From the NCBI GenBank assembly GCA_025141835.1, contig CP081102.1, forward strand, positions 1,674,001-1,738,000: 64,000 bases of DNA. The letters run 5' to 3'. The notes under the pieces are model-generated. The model was not told where the DNA came from. It did not search any database and was given only the letters and a program-made list of their open reading frames with translations. This document shows, piece after piece, positions 34,111 through 42,945 of this stretch (positions within the stretch are counted from its first letter, which is position 1; each line of letters opens with the position of its first letter). The stretch comes from Rhodobacteraceae bacterium M385 (GTDB lineage Bacteria > Pseudomonadota > Alphaproteobacteria > Rhodobacterales > Rhodobacteraceae). A program made the translations under genes and the position numbers.

Positions 34111-34118
34111 TTTCGAAA
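34111..34118. promoter_or_regulatory. Third TTTCGAAA operator copy
   Basis: Perfect palindrome in the context AAAAG-TTTCGAAA-ATATTT, 69 bp before the VOC dioxygenase start. It matches the motif in the GntR/FAH divergent region and suggests a second, co-regulated promoter inside the cluster. Confidence 0.55.
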
Positions 34119-34186
34119 ATATTTGTGATTGTTGAAACTGTATGTTAGCCAGTGGTTAACACAGAGATCACCAAGGGGAGGTGAAG

Positions 34187-35092
34187 ATGAGCTATCTGGT
34201 CAATTCGGTTGGGCATGTGCAGTTGAACGTGACCGATGTTGACGCGTTGGTTGCTGAGTCCACGGAAATTCTGGGCCTGCATGTCACCCGCGAAGCCGAG
34301 GGATGCGTTTGGCTTTCGTCCAACGGGCGTTCCGCAGAATTGGTGCTACACGAGGCGCAGGAAAATTCGATCCGCTCGCTCGGATTCGAAGCAGTCTCGG
34401 AGGCCGCCGTTGCTGAAGCGGCCGCACGAGTAGAGGATGCCGGGTGCCGTCTGACAGCGACCGAAGCAACTCTGGACGTATGCGAAAAAGGCATGAGCTT
34501 CGTGACCCCGCAAGGCCACACGTTTGAGCTGCATTCCCCTGTGAAAACAGAGATCTATGGAGGCCGTCAGGCGCGTACTGGCATGATGCCGCTGCGTATG
34601 GACCACGTGAACATTACGTCGCCGGAGCCCGCTGAAACCCGCGCCCAAATGGAAAAGATCATGGGGATGCGCCTGTCCGAGAGGATGGTGGATGATGGTC
34701 TTAGCTGGATGCGCGGCGCGAACCGTTTGCACCACATCCTTGGGATCGTGCGCGGGGATACAGGCCTGCACCATTATTCTTGGGAAGTGGCTGAATTCTC
34801 GGATTATTGCCGCTTGGGCGATCTGCTCGACACTGTCGAAAAGAACTTCATCTGGGGTCCCGGACGCCACCGCCCCGGCGACAATACCTTCGCCTATTAT
34901 GTCGATACCTGTGGCGCGATGGTCGAATGCGCGGGCGGTATGGCGATCATTAACGATGATGACCGGTATGAGCCCAACGTAATTACCGCCCTGAAACGGC
35001 CGGAGAATGTGCGCGTCATGAATGTCTGGGGCGAGCCCGCTCCGCTGCCATGGCGCGAACATCACTTTCCCTGGGCCGCTCCCACTGCATGA
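34187..35092 (+). CDS. Extradiol-type ring-cleavage dioxygenase (VOC superfamily)
   Basis: 301 residues in two VOC modules, as in BphC/C23O enzymes. In the C-terminal module the 2-His-1-Glu iron site is visible: His140 (MDHVNI), His195/His196 (GLHHYSWEV) and Glu247 (MVECAGG). The flanking GPGRHRPGDNTFAYYVD has the conserved second-shell His228 and Tyr238. These predict an active Fe(II) catechol-type dioxygenase; the catecholic substrate is unknown. GGGGAGG precedes ATG 34187. No ring hydroxylase is in the cluster. Confidence 0.88.
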   Translation: MSYLVNSVGHVQLNVTDVDALVAESTEILGLHVTREAEGCVWLSSNGRSAELVLHEAQENSIRSLGFEAVSEAAVAEAAARVEDAGCRLTATEATLDVCEKGMSFVTPQGHTFELHSPVKTEIYGGRQARTGMMPLRMDHVNITSPEPAETRAQMEKIMGMRLSERMVDDGLSWMRGANRLHHILGIVRGDTGLHHYSWEVAEFSDYCRLGDLLDTVEKNFIWGPGRHRPGDNTFAYYVDTCGAMVECAGGMAIINDDDRYEPNVITALKRPENVRVMNVWGEPAPLPWREHHFPWAAPTA

Positions 35093-35102
35093 GGCATGAC
35101 AC

Positions 35103-35660
35103 ATGACTAAGCTCGGAATTCTTGAAGGCTCTTTGCGGCAAAAGTCCTTGTCTCGGGCCTTGGCCAAGGCCGCCACAAATCTGCTTCCCGATGGGATGAC
35201 GGCAGAAATCCTGCCCAACCCCGGCACGCTGCCGCTGTTTAACCAAGACGTTTTGGATGACGGCGCGCCTGCGTCGGTGCAAACGATGATCGAGGCGACG
35301 CAAGGCATCGATGCGCTGTTGATTGTGACGCCAGAATATAACTGGTCGATCCCCGGCGGCCTGAAAAACGCGCTCGATTGGCTTTCCAAGGCGCCGGTGC
35401 ATCCATTGGCGGGCAAGCCTGTGGCGATTTGGACAGTGTCGCCGGGCCTGCTTGGCGGCGCGCGGGTGCATGAAGCGCTGCGCCATGTGCTGCACAGCCA
35501 AGACATGATGATTATGGCCAAACCTGAAGTGCAGGTGGGCGGCGCGATTGCCAAGGTGGATGTCGCGGCGGGCGCCTTGAAATCCCCGGAAACGGAAGAC
35601 TTCTTGCGCGCGCACCTTGGGGCATTTTCGACCTTCTGCAACTCTTGGACCCGCGGCTAA
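35103..35660 (+). CDS. NAD(P)H-dependent FMN reductase family protein
   Basis: Flavodoxin-like flavin or quinone reductase of 185 residues. The FMN phosphate loop GSLRQKSLSRALAKA (about 9-23) and the TPEYNWSIPGGLKNALDWLSK motif (about 79-99) are characteristic. It could supply reduced flavin to a monooxygenase, reduce quinones formed from a catechol, or keep the dioxygenase iron reduced. It sits 10 bp after the dioxygenase gene. Confidence 0.9.
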   Translation: MTKLGILEGSLRQKSLSRALAKAATNLLPDGMTAEILPNPGTLPLFNQDVLDDGAPASVQTMIEATQGIDALLIVTPEYNWSIPGGLKNALDWLSKAPVHPLAGKPVAIWTVSPGLLGGARVHEALRHVLHSQDMMIMAKPEVQVGGAIAKVDVAAGALKSPETEDFLRAHLGAFSTFCNSWTRG

Positions 35661-35699
35661 CGCGCGGGTCACGATCTGACTGATTGAGGCAAGGATACG

Positions 35700-36587
35700 A
35701 TGGAACACGATCTTACGTTTATGTCTGACGGCCTGAAGCTGTCTGGTGTCTTGCATGTCCCGGAAGGGCGCAAACCGGGTCAGCGGCTGCCCACGTTCAT
35801 CGTGCTGCATGGGTTTGTGGGCACAAAGGATAAATCTCATGTAGAGTTGGTCGCCCGGATGATCGAGGCGATGGGTTACTGCGTCTTCCGCATTGATTTC
35901 CGTGGTTGCGGCAAAAGTGAGGGCGCGCGGGGCGAAGTGCGGTGCTTTGACCAAGTGGCCGATACGCGCAACGCGCTGACCTTCATCGCCGAGCGCGAAG
36001 AGGTCGATCCTGAACGCATTGGCGTGACCGGGCATAGCTTTGGCGCGGCGGTCGCGATTTTCACCGGCGGCGTGGATGAAAGGGTGGCCTGCGTGCTGTC
36101 GCTTTGTGGTTGGGGCGATGGAGAACGCAAGTTCCGCGGCCAGCACCCCACGCCCGAGGCGTGGGAGAAATTCACTGGTATTCTGGAGGAGGGCAAACGC
36201 CACCGCGCAGAAACCGGCGAAAGCATGTGGGTGTCACGTTTTGATGTGGTTCCGATCCCTGAGGAACTGCGCAAGAACCTGTCGCCCCATGCGCAATTTG
36301 AGGTGCCCGTTGAGACAGCGATCAGCATGTACAACTTCCGGGCCGAAGACGTTGTGGCCTCGATCGCGCCACGTCCCCTGTTGCTGTTCCATACGGCGGG
36401 CGATGTGATTACCCCGATGGAGCAATCCATCAGCTTGTTCCAAAAGGCCGGGGCCAATGCCGAGTTGATGATCCCCACGGGCATGTCGCATTTCCCTCTG
36501 TCCGAAAAAGACGCCCCCCATACTCAGGCGCTGATCTCTGCTTGGTTGAAGAAATTCTTCCCGACGCCACTGGCAGACAGCGCATGA
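35700..36587 (+). CDS. Alpha/beta hydrolase
   Basis: Serine hydrolase of 295 residues: oxyanion LHGFVG (36-41), nucleophile Ser113 in VTGHSFGAAVA, Asp in LLFHTAGDVITP, and His in GMSHFPLSEKD. Likely an esterase or a ring-fission-product hydrolase in the catabolic pathway. The ldh-family gene follows with a 4-bp ATGA overlap. Confidence 0.9.
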   Translation: MEHDLTFMSDGLKLSGVLHVPEGRKPGQRLPTFIVLHGFVGTKDKSHVELVARMIEAMGYCVFRIDFRGCGKSEGARGEVRCFDQVADTRNALTFIAEREEVDPERIGVTGHSFGAAVAIFTGGVDERVACVLSLCGWGDGERKFRGQHPTPEAWEKFTGILEEGKRHRAETGESMWVSRFDVVPIPEELRKNLSPHAQFEVPVETAISMYNFRAEDVVASIAPRPLLLFHTAGDVITPMEQSISLFQKAGANAELMIPTGMSHFPLSEKDAPHTQALISAWLKKFFPTPLADSA

Positions 36588-37642
36588 GCTTGTTTCGGCC
36601 CCAAGATTTGCACGCCTACGCTGCGGCCTTGCTAGAGGCCGGAGGCTACACGTCGGCCCATGCGGCCTGCACGGCGGATGTGCTGGTTTGGGCCAACGCA
36701 AGGGGTACGAATTCCCACGGGGTTTTGCGCATTCCCCGCTACATCGAAATGGTGAAGCAGGGGATGATTGCCCCGAAAGCCGAGCCAAAGATTGCCACCC
36801 AAGTCGGGGCAATGGCCGTGTTGGAGGTAAATCGCGCGCCCGGTCCATCGGGGATGTTGGCGGCGATGACGACGGCGGTAGATATCGCTGAAGATATGGG
36901 TATCGGCTGGTGCTCGGCCCGCAATATCACCCATGCCGGTGCCGTGGGCTATTTCGCGTTAGAGGCCGCCAAGAGGGGCTGTGTAGGCATCGTGATGACC
37001 GCCTCCGGCCCGCTTATGGCCTACCATGGCGCGCGGGTGTCGGGGCTGTCCACGAACCCGCTTTCGATCAGTGCGCCTTCGGCTAACCTGCCGCTTTTGT
37101 TGGATATGTCTACTTCGACGGTGGCTCTTGGAAAGATCATGCAAGCCAAGGATACTGGCGCGCGTATTCCCGAAGGATGGGCGATTGACGCCGCGGGCCG
37201 CCCGGCAACGGACCCCGCGCAGGTCGAGACTTTGACCCCGATGAGCGGCCCCAAAGGCTCGGGCCTGTCTTTAATGATCGAGGTTCTCTCCAGCTTGTTG
37301 GTCTCCAATCCCGTCATCTCGACTGTGCTAATGGGGGAAAAGGGCGCGATGAACGGGGCCGCGATTGCGCTTAAGGTCGATAAGTTCACCGACCCGGACT
37401 TGTTCTCTGTCCAAGTGGCCGAGCTGGCGCAATCGTTGAAGGCGCTTCCCAAGGCGTCTGACACCGACGAAATCTTGATGCCCGGGGAGCGCGGTTTCCG
37501 GCTGTCGCAAGAGCGCATGGCCCAAGGCATACCGATAGCCGAGGGCACCTTGCAGCGGCTGGCCAAACTGGGTGACGCTTTGGGCGTTGCACCGCCTCAG
37601 ACCATCGCGGCAGAGCCGCAACATACATCCGTGCCGATCTAG
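36584..37642 (+). CDS. Ldh-family (malate/L-lactate/ureidoglycolate type) NAD(P)-dependent oxidoreductase
   Basis: 352 residues from ATG 36584 (MSLFRPQDLHAYAAALLEAG). Family hallmarks: GTNSHGVLRIPRYIEMVKQG with the catalytic His, GPSGMLAAM, SARNITHAGAVGYFALEAAKRGCVGIVMT, LSISAPS and GPKGSGLSLMIEVLSSLL. These enzymes reduce 2-oxo acids or oxidise 2-hydroxy acids. Start chosen for the 4-bp overlap with the hydrolase gene. Substrate not determinable. Confidence 0.92.
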   Translation: MSLFRPQDLHAYAAALLEAGGYTSAHAACTADVLVWANARGTNSHGVLRIPRYIEMVKQGMIAPKAEPKIATQVGAMAVLEVNRAPGPSGMLAAMTTAVDIAEDMGIGWCSARNITHAGAVGYFALEAAKRGCVGIVMTASGPLMAYHGARVSGLSTNPLSISAPSANLPLLLDMSTSTVALGKIMQAKDTGARIPEGWAIDAAGRPATDPAQVETLTPMSGPKGSGLSLMIEVLSSLLVSNPVISTVLMGEKGAMNGAAIALKVDKFTDPDLFSVQVAELAQSLKALPKASDTDEILMPGERGFRLSQERMAQGIPIAEGTLQRLAKLGDALGVAPPQTIAAEPQHTSVPI

Positions 37643-37679
37643 GCCCGCCATCAACGCCGCTCTCGGGAGGGGAGCTACA

Positions 37680-38150
37680 ATGACACCAGAAGACCAAAAA
37701 CAGCCACCGGTCTGGCACCGCGCCCTAAGCGGGGGTGTGTTGCTATTGATCGGGCTTGGTATGCTGGCCATTGGCTGGGATTACCCGGTGGGGCAGTTGA
37801 CCCAAATGGGGCCGGGTTTTGTGCCGCGCGCCATCGCTTTGATGATCTGCGCGATTGCGGCGGCGATCATTACGATAGATGTGCAAAACCCCCGGCTAGG
37901 GCGCGGAGATGATATCCATTGGCGTGGTCTGATTTTTGTTGCCGCGGCCATTTTGATTTTTGCGGGCTTGGTGGATGTGGCGGGACTTGTACCGTCGATG
38001 TTTCTTGCCGTGGCTGTGTCTATGTTTGCTGACAAGCAGGTTAAGCCTCTGACCGTGCTGATCTATTCTGTCGTGGCCACGCTGATCGGCTGGTTGTTGT
38101 TTCTGGTCATTCTCGAACTGCCAATCCCGGCATTTTGGAGGTGGTCATGA
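37680..38150 (+). CDS. tctB: Tripartite tricarboxylate transporter small subunit TctB
   Basis: 156-residue membrane protein with four hydrophobic segments (about 18-35, 49-68, 86-106, 115-150), as in TctB. GGGAGGGGAG precedes ATG 37680. It overlaps tctA by 4 bp (ATGA). With TctA and TctC it forms a secondary importer for a carboxylate, presumably the substrate of the surrounding enzymes. Confidence 0.9.
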   Translation: MTPEDQKQPPVWHRALSGGVLLLIGLGMLAIGWDYPVGQLTQMGPGFVPRAIALMICAIAAAIITIDVQNPRLGRGDDIHWRGLIFVAAAILIFAGLVDVAGLVPSMFLAVAVSMFADKQVKPLTVLIYSVVATLIGWLLFLVILELPIPAFWRWS

Positions 38151-39655
38151 TTGATCAGTTTCTTCTTGGCCTGTCGGTTGTTCTGCAACCAGAGGTCTTG
38201 GTTTATGCCTTCATGGGTGTGTTTATCGGCCAATTGATCGGCGTTCTGCCCGGTATCGGGGCGATCACGGCGATCTCTTTGCTATTGCCCATCACCTTCT
38301 ATCTGGACGCTACGACATCCATGATCTTGCTGGCGGGCATCTACTATGGCTCGCAATATGGCGGCTCGATCGCGTCTATTTTGCTGAATTTACCGGGGAC
38401 GCCGTCGTCGGTCGTGACCTGTCTGGACGGCTATCCATTGGCGCAAAAGGGCAGGGCGGGGCTGGCGCTGTTCGTGGCGGCATTCTCGTCTTTCGTGGGT
38501 GGCATGATCGGCGTGTCGATCCTTGTGCTTGCGGCCATTCCCATGACCTCTATCGCGCTGCGCTTTGGGGCACCTGAATATGCGATGTTGGTGGTCTTGG
38601 GCCTCTTGGCGGCGTCTTTGGTGGGTACCGGCTCGCAATTGCGGTCCTTCGCAATGGTATTGTTGGGGGTAGCCCTCGGGATCGTGGGCGCGGATGCCAC
38701 CACTGGCTTCTACCGCTTCGTGGCGATGCCCGAACTGGCCGATGGCATTAGCCTTGTGTCTCTGGCAATGGGGCTATTCGGCGTCAGCGAGATCATTCGC
38801 AACGCCAGCGACGAAGGGCGGCCCCGTCCGCGCCTTGACCTGAAAGTCCGGGATATTTTGCCAACGCGGGAAGAGGCCAAGACCCTTGGCGGTCCGATCC
38901 TGCGTGGCTCTGCCATCGGCAGCTTCTTCGGGGCGTTGCCCGGCACCGGGGCTGCGATTGCGTCCTTCATGGCCTATGCGATGGAAAAGCGGGTCTCTGA
39001 CACGCCATCGAAGTTTGGCAAAGGGCACCTGCCAGGGTTGGCCGCGCCGGAATCGTCCAACAACGCGGCGTCTCAGACCGGGTTTATCCCGACCCTGACC
39101 CTTGGCATTCCCGGGGATGCGGTCATGGCGCTGATCATCGGGGCGTTGATCCTGAACGGTATCATTCCCGGCCCGCGCCTGATGGTGGACCAGCCAATGC
39201 TTTTTTGGGGCGTGATTGCCAGCTTCTTTGTCGGCAACATCATCCTTTTGCTGATCAACATTCCCCTGATCCGCTTGTGGGTTTTGTTGCTCCGCATCCC
39301 GTATCAGAAGCTGTATCCGGTGATCGTGGTGATGATCTGCGTCGGCGTCTATTCGCACCGCACCAGCGTAACCGACGTGGTGCTGACGCTGGCTTTCGGG
39401 GTCATCGGCTACTTCATGAAAAGCTACCGGTTTGAGCCCGCGCCCGTGTTGCTTGGCTTCGTGCTAGGCCCGCTTTTGGAAGATAATTTCCGCCGCACGA
39501 TGCTGATCTACCGGGGCGATTTCATGATCTTCTTGGAACGCCCGATCAGCGCCGTGCTGCTGACCTGCACAACGGCTTTGATCGTGTTCTCGCTCTACTC
39601 AGCCATTCGAAATTACCGTCAAACGGTGGGGAAACCCACGAGCAAGAAACGGTAG
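38147..39655 (+). CDS. tctA: Tripartite tricarboxylate transporter large subunit TctA
   Basis: 502-residue polytopic permease. The duplicated TctA signatures are present: VGVLPGIGAITAISLLLPITF-like near 32-52 (the VLPG-type motif), GIYYGSQYGGSIASILLNLPGTPSS (about 68-92), FFGALPGTGAAIASFMAYAMEK, and ESSNNAASQTGFIPTLTLGIPGDAVMALIIGAL. Start at ATG 38147 because of the overlap with the tctB stop. Confidence 0.95.
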   Translation: MIDQFLLGLSVVLQPEVLVYAFMGVFIGQLIGVLPGIGAITAISLLLPITFYLDATTSMILLAGIYYGSQYGGSIASILLNLPGTPSSVVTCLDGYPLAQKGRAGLALFVAAFSSFVGGMIGVSILVLAAIPMTSIALRFGAPEYAMLVVLGLLAASLVGTGSQLRSFAMVLLGVALGIVGADATTGFYRFVAMPELADGISLVSLAMGLFGVSEIIRNASDEGRPRPRLDLKVRDILPTREEAKTLGGPILRGSAIGSFFGALPGTGAAIASFMAYAMEKRVSDTPSKFGKGHLPGLAAPESSNNAASQTGFIPTLTLGIPGDAVMALIIGALILNGIIPGPRLMVDQPMLFWGVIASFFVGNIILLLINIPLIRLWVLLLRIPYQKLYPVIVVMICVGVYSHRTSVTDVVLTLAFGVIGYFMKSYRFEPAPVLLGFVLGPLLEDNFRRTMLIYRGDFMIFLERPISAVLLTCTTALIVFSLYSAIRNYRQTVGKPTSKKR

Positions 39656-39662
39656 GCCTACC

Positions 39663-39697
39663 AAAGCCTGAGGCCGCTACGACTAAACCAAGGCTTT
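39663..39697 (+). other. Stem-loop between tctA and tctC
   Basis: AAAGCCT (39663-39669) pairs with AGGCTTT (39691-39697), followed by AAAAATAGGGAGG, the tctC ribosome site. It may act as an RNA processing or stability element favouring the binding protein. Confidence 0.45.
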
Positions 39698-39716
39698 AAA
39701 AATAGGGAGGAAGACA

Positions 39717-40679
39717 ATGCTTCGAACTTTGATGACTACGCTACCCCTGACGATCGCTCTGGCACTGCCAGCCGTGGCGCAGGACAGCTTTCCAGACCGC
39801 TCGCTGCGGATCGTTCATGGCTTTGGGCCGGGCGGCAATGCGGATACGGTTTCGCGGATCATGGCCGAACAGATGACCCAAGGTTTGGGAGAACCCGTGG
39901 TCGTGGAATCGCGCCCCGGTGCCGGCGGCACGGTGGCTTCGGGCTATGTCTCGGGCGAAGACCCCGATGGCTACACCATGCAACTTCTGGTGGGCGGTCA
40001 TGCTGTGGCAGCCGCGCTCTATAACGAGCTGCCTTTTGAGCCTGTGGATGACTACACATTCCTGTCCACGCTGGGCCAATTCCCGTTCTTCATCGCGGCA
40101 CGCGCTGGCGAGTATGAATCCATTGAGGCGCTGATCGAAGCGGCGATGGCTGACCCCGGTTCTATCGTGATTGGCCATTCCGGCGTTGGCTCTACGCAAC
40201 ATTTGACCGGTGAACTTCTGGGTCTTGAGACAGGCGCGGACTTCATTCACGTGCCCTACCAAGGCGGCGCGGCGGCGAGCACGGCCCTGATGGGGGGCGA
40301 AGTGAACCTGATCATCGACACGGGCACCGTTATTCGCGGGCAGGCCGATGCGGGTGTCTACGATATCCTTGCCGTCACCTCTGCGGAGCGCTGGCCGGGC
40401 TATGAAGACGTGCCAACGGTGAATGAGACCGTTGCCGAAGGCTTTGACGTGATCTCTTGGACGGCCCTTGGGGCGCCCGCTGGCCTTCCCGAAGATGTTG
40501 AGGCCACCTTGTCCGAAGAGATCGCTCGCGTCTTGGCCATTGATGAGGTGCAAGAACAGATTGCGGCCCTTGGTGCCAACCCCCAAGGCTCTACCGGGGC
40601 AGAGCTTCAGGCGTTGGTAGAACGTCAGATTGCCGTTTGGACGACAGTGATCGACACGGCTGAAATCGAACGCCGTTAA
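39717..40679 (+). CDS. tctC: Tripartite tricarboxylate transporter binding protein TctC
   Basis: Periplasmic Bug/TctC-type solute receptor of 320 residues. Signal peptide to about 21 (LPAVAQ). Family segments: FPDRSLRIVHGFGPGGNADTVSR, VVESRPGAGGTVASGYV, IHVPYQGGAAASTALMGGEVN and WTALGAPAGLPED. The order tctB-A-C, with the receptor last, is one of the known layouts. GGGAGGA precedes the ATG; a terminator-like hairpin follows. Confidence 0.94.
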   Translation: MLRTLMTTLPLTIALALPAVAQDSFPDRSLRIVHGFGPGGNADTVSRIMAEQMTQGLGEPVVVESRPGAGGTVASGYVSGEDPDGYTMQLLVGGHAVAAALYNELPFEPVDDYTFLSTLGQFPFFIAARAGEYESIEALIEAAMADPGSIVIGHSGVGSTQHLTGELLGLETGADFIHVPYQGGAAASTALMGGEVNLIIDTGTVIRGQADAGVYDILAVTSAERWPGYEDVPTVNETVAEGFDVISWTALGAPAGLPEDVEATLSEEIARVLAIDEVQEQIAALGANPQGSTGAELQALVERQIAVWTTVIDTAEIERR

Positions 40680-40687
40680 CCCCTTCC

Positions 40688-40727
40688 GCTGGCCCGCCTG
40701 AATTTGGTGGGCCAGCGCCTTTTCTTT
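40688..40727 (+). terminator. Terminator-like hairpin after tctC
   Basis: GCTGGCCC (40688-40695) pairs with GGGCCAGC (40709-40716). The stem continues inward with G-U, C-G, C-G, and is followed by GCCTTTTCTTT. As the downstream genes are co-directional after only 74 bp, it may be a partial terminator within the catabolic run. Confidence 0.7.
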
Positions 40728-40753
40728 CACTCGATATCTCTCGGAGAGCCCCA

Positions 40754-41125
40754 ATGGCCGCGAAAACGCCTGAAGAACTCTATGCCTCGTTTCTGCGCCA
40801 ACCCCTGTACGTGATCACCACGCGCCCCGCCCGCGCGCCGGGCATGCAAGAGGTGTTGCCCGCCCACTTGGAGTACCAGGTAGGAATGGAGCGTTCAGGG
40901 CAATTGTTTGGGGCTGGTCCGATCTTTGAAGAGGGTGGGACGACCCCCACAGGTGGCATGATTATCGTGCGCGCCGAGGATGAGGACGCCGCCCGAAAAC
41001 TGGCCGATGCCGATCCGTTTCACCAAGCTGGATTGCGCCAATACACCCTTCACCGTTGGTTGCTGAATGAAGGCTCCATGACGGTTACCGTTCGCTATTC
41101 CGATCAAACTGCTGTTGTGGGTTAA
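40754..41125 (+). CDS. YciI-like protein
   Basis: 123 residues with a ferredoxin-like YCII fold: LPAHLEYQVGMERSGQLFGAGPI with a conserved His, a GGMIIVRAEDEDAARKLADADPFHQAGL segment with the DPF motif, and YTLHRWLL. Such proteins occur in aromatic degradation operons, sometimes as dehydrochlorinases or muconolactone isomerase-like enzymes; here the role is unknown. Confidence 0.85.
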   Translation: MAAKTPEELYASFLRQPLYVITTRPARAPGMQEVLPAHLEYQVGMERSGQLFGAGPIFEEGGTTPTGGMIIVRAEDEDAARKLADADPFHQAGLRQYTLHRWLLNEGSMTVTVRYSDQTAVVG

Positions 41126-41156
41126 CACCTGCTGAATGCACTGCTGGAGACTGAAG

Positions 41157-42593
41157 ATGTCCGATCCGAAACTTAATCTTGTGGGCGGCCAATGGGTCGC
41201 GGGCGACGCTGCCCCGAACGTGAACCCTTCTGACCTGTCCGATGTGGTCGGCCACTATGCGCGCGCCACTGCTGCGCAGACCCAAGATGCCATCGCCGCC
41301 GCCAAGGCTGCGTTCCCTGCATGGTCGCGCACGACCCCGCTGGAACGCCACGCCATCTTGCGCCGCGCCTCGGACGAAATCCTTGCCCGCAAGGAAGAAT
41401 TGGGCACCTTGCTGTCTCGCGAAGAAGGCAAGACACTGGCTGAAGGCATCGGAGAGACGGCCCGCGCCGCGCAGATATTTGATTTCTTTGCCGGCGAATG
41501 CCTACGCTTGGGCGGGGAGGTCTTGCCCTCGGTCCGGCCCGGTGCGGGTGTTGAGATTACCCGAGAGGCGGTGGGCGTTGTGGGCATCATCACGCCTTGG
41601 AACTTCCCCATCGCGATCCCCGCATGGAAGCTGGCGCCCGCGCTTTGCTACGGCAACACGGTCGTATTCAAGCCTGCCGATCTGGTGCCTGGCTGTGCCT
41701 GGGCGCTGGTTGATATCCTGCACCGGGCGGGCCTGCCTGAAGGGGTCTTGAACCTTGTCATGGGGCGCGGTTCGGTCGTGGGGCAGGCGATCGTGGAAAG
41801 CCCCGACGTGGCGGCGCTGACGTTTACGGGGTCGCAACCCACCGGGGCAGCTCTGGCGGTGCAATCGGCGCAACTGATGCGCAAGGCGCAGATGGAAATG
41901 GGGGGCAAGAACCCCTTTGTTGTCTTGGCCGATGCTGATCTGTCCGTCGCAGCGGATTGCGTCATCAACGGGGCGTTCTTCTCGACCGGGCAGCGGTGCA
42001 CGGCATCGTCTCGGATCATTGTGGAAGAAGCTGTGCATGATGAGTTTGTTGCCACCTTGGCCGAACAGATGCAGGCGCTGCGTGTCGGCCATGCTTTGGA
42101 GAAAGATACGCAAATTGGCCCCGTGGTGGATGAAAGCCAATTGGCCCAGAACGAGAAATATATCGAGATCGGCAAGTCCGAAGGCGCGCGTCTGGTAGGC
42201 GGCGGCATGCGGCTGGACCGCGAGACCAAGGGCTTCTTCCAGATGCCCGCGCTCTTTGCCGATGGCTCCAACGACATGCGCATCGCGCAAGAGGAAATCT
42301 TTGGCCCTGTGGCCGTGGTGATCCCGGTCAAGGACTATGAGACTGCGTTGGATGTGGCCAATGACACCGAATTTGGTCTGTCGGCAGGGATCGCAACCAC
42401 TAGCCTCAAACATGCCACCCATTTCAAGCGCAATGCCGAAGCGGGCATGGTCATGGTCAACTTGCCCACGGCAGGCGTCGATTTCCACGTTCCGTTTGGT
42501 GGGCGCAAAGCCTCCAGCTATGGTCCGCGTGAACAGGGGCGTTATGCGGCCGAGTTCTTCACCACCGTCAAAACGGCCTACACCGCCGCCTAA
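41157..42593 (+). CDS. Aldehyde dehydrogenase, 2-oxoglutarate-semialdehyde type
   Basis: 478 residues from ATG 41157 (MSDPKLNLVGGQWVAGDAAP). NAD(P)-binding WNFPIAIPAWKLAPALCYGN, FTGSQPTG, catalytic Glu in EMGGKNPFVV and nucleophilic Cys in GAFFSTGQRCTASSR, then QEEIFGPVAVVIP. Overall closest in feel to alpha-ketoglutaric/2,5-dioxovalerate semialdehyde dehydrogenases. In this cluster it likely oxidises a ring-fission or chain semialdehyde to an acid. Confidence 0.93.
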   Translation: MSDPKLNLVGGQWVAGDAAPNVNPSDLSDVVGHYARATAAQTQDAIAAAKAAFPAWSRTTPLERHAILRRASDEILARKEELGTLLSREEGKTLAEGIGETARAAQIFDFFAGECLRLGGEVLPSVRPGAGVEITREAVGVVGIITPWNFPIAIPAWKLAPALCYGNTVVFKPADLVPGCAWALVDILHRAGLPEGVLNLVMGRGSVVGQAIVESPDVAALTFTGSQPTGAALAVQSAQLMRKAQMEMGGKNPFVVLADADLSVAADCVINGAFFSTGQRCTASSRIIVEEAVHDEFVATLAEQMQALRVGHALEKDTQIGPVVDESQLAQNEKYIEIGKSEGARLVGGGMRLDRETKGFFQMPALFADGSNDMRIAQEEIFGPVAVVIPVKDYETALDVANDTEFGLSAGIATTSLKHATHFKRNAEAGMVMVNLPTAGVDFHVPFGGRKASSYGPREQGRYAAEFFTTVKTAYTAA

Positions 42594-42614
42594 GGCGGTT
42601 TGAAAGGAAATCCG

Positions 42615-42944
42615 ATGATCTACGAGATGCGCGTCTATTCCTGCGTTCCCGGCGGTATGCCTGCCCTCTTGCAACGGTTCGAGGACACCACTTTGGGGAT
42701 TTGGGACAGGATCGGCCTGCGCCCCTCGGGTTTTTTTACCACGCTTGTTGGGCCGTCGAACCACGATCTGACATACTTCCTTGCGTGGGAAAGCCTTGCG
42801 GAACGCGAACGGCTTTGGAACGCTTTTGCCAGCGATCCCGAGTGGGTTGCGGCACGGACCGAGCATCAGCGCGTTCACGGGGAGGTGGTGGCCAATATCG
42901 CCAGCAGTTTCCTGACCCCCACCGCCTTCTCGACGTTGAAATAA
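42615..42944 (+). CDS. NIPSNAP family protein
   Basis: 109 residues from ATG 42615 (MIYEMRVYSCVPGGMPALLQ), with AAAGGAAA-type ribosome site. Ferredoxin-like NIPSNAP pattern: YEMRVY, FFTTLVGPSNHDLTYFLAWESLAERERLWNAF. Function unknown; family members often accompany aromatic or fatty-acid catabolic genes. The CoA-transferase starts 2 bp after its stop. Confidence 0.88.
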   Translation: MIYEMRVYSCVPGGMPALLQRFEDTTLGIWDRIGLRPSGFFTTLVGPSNHDLTYFLAWESLAERERLWNAFASDPEWVAARTEHQRVHGEVVANIASSFLTPTAFSTLK

Positions 42945-42945
42945 G

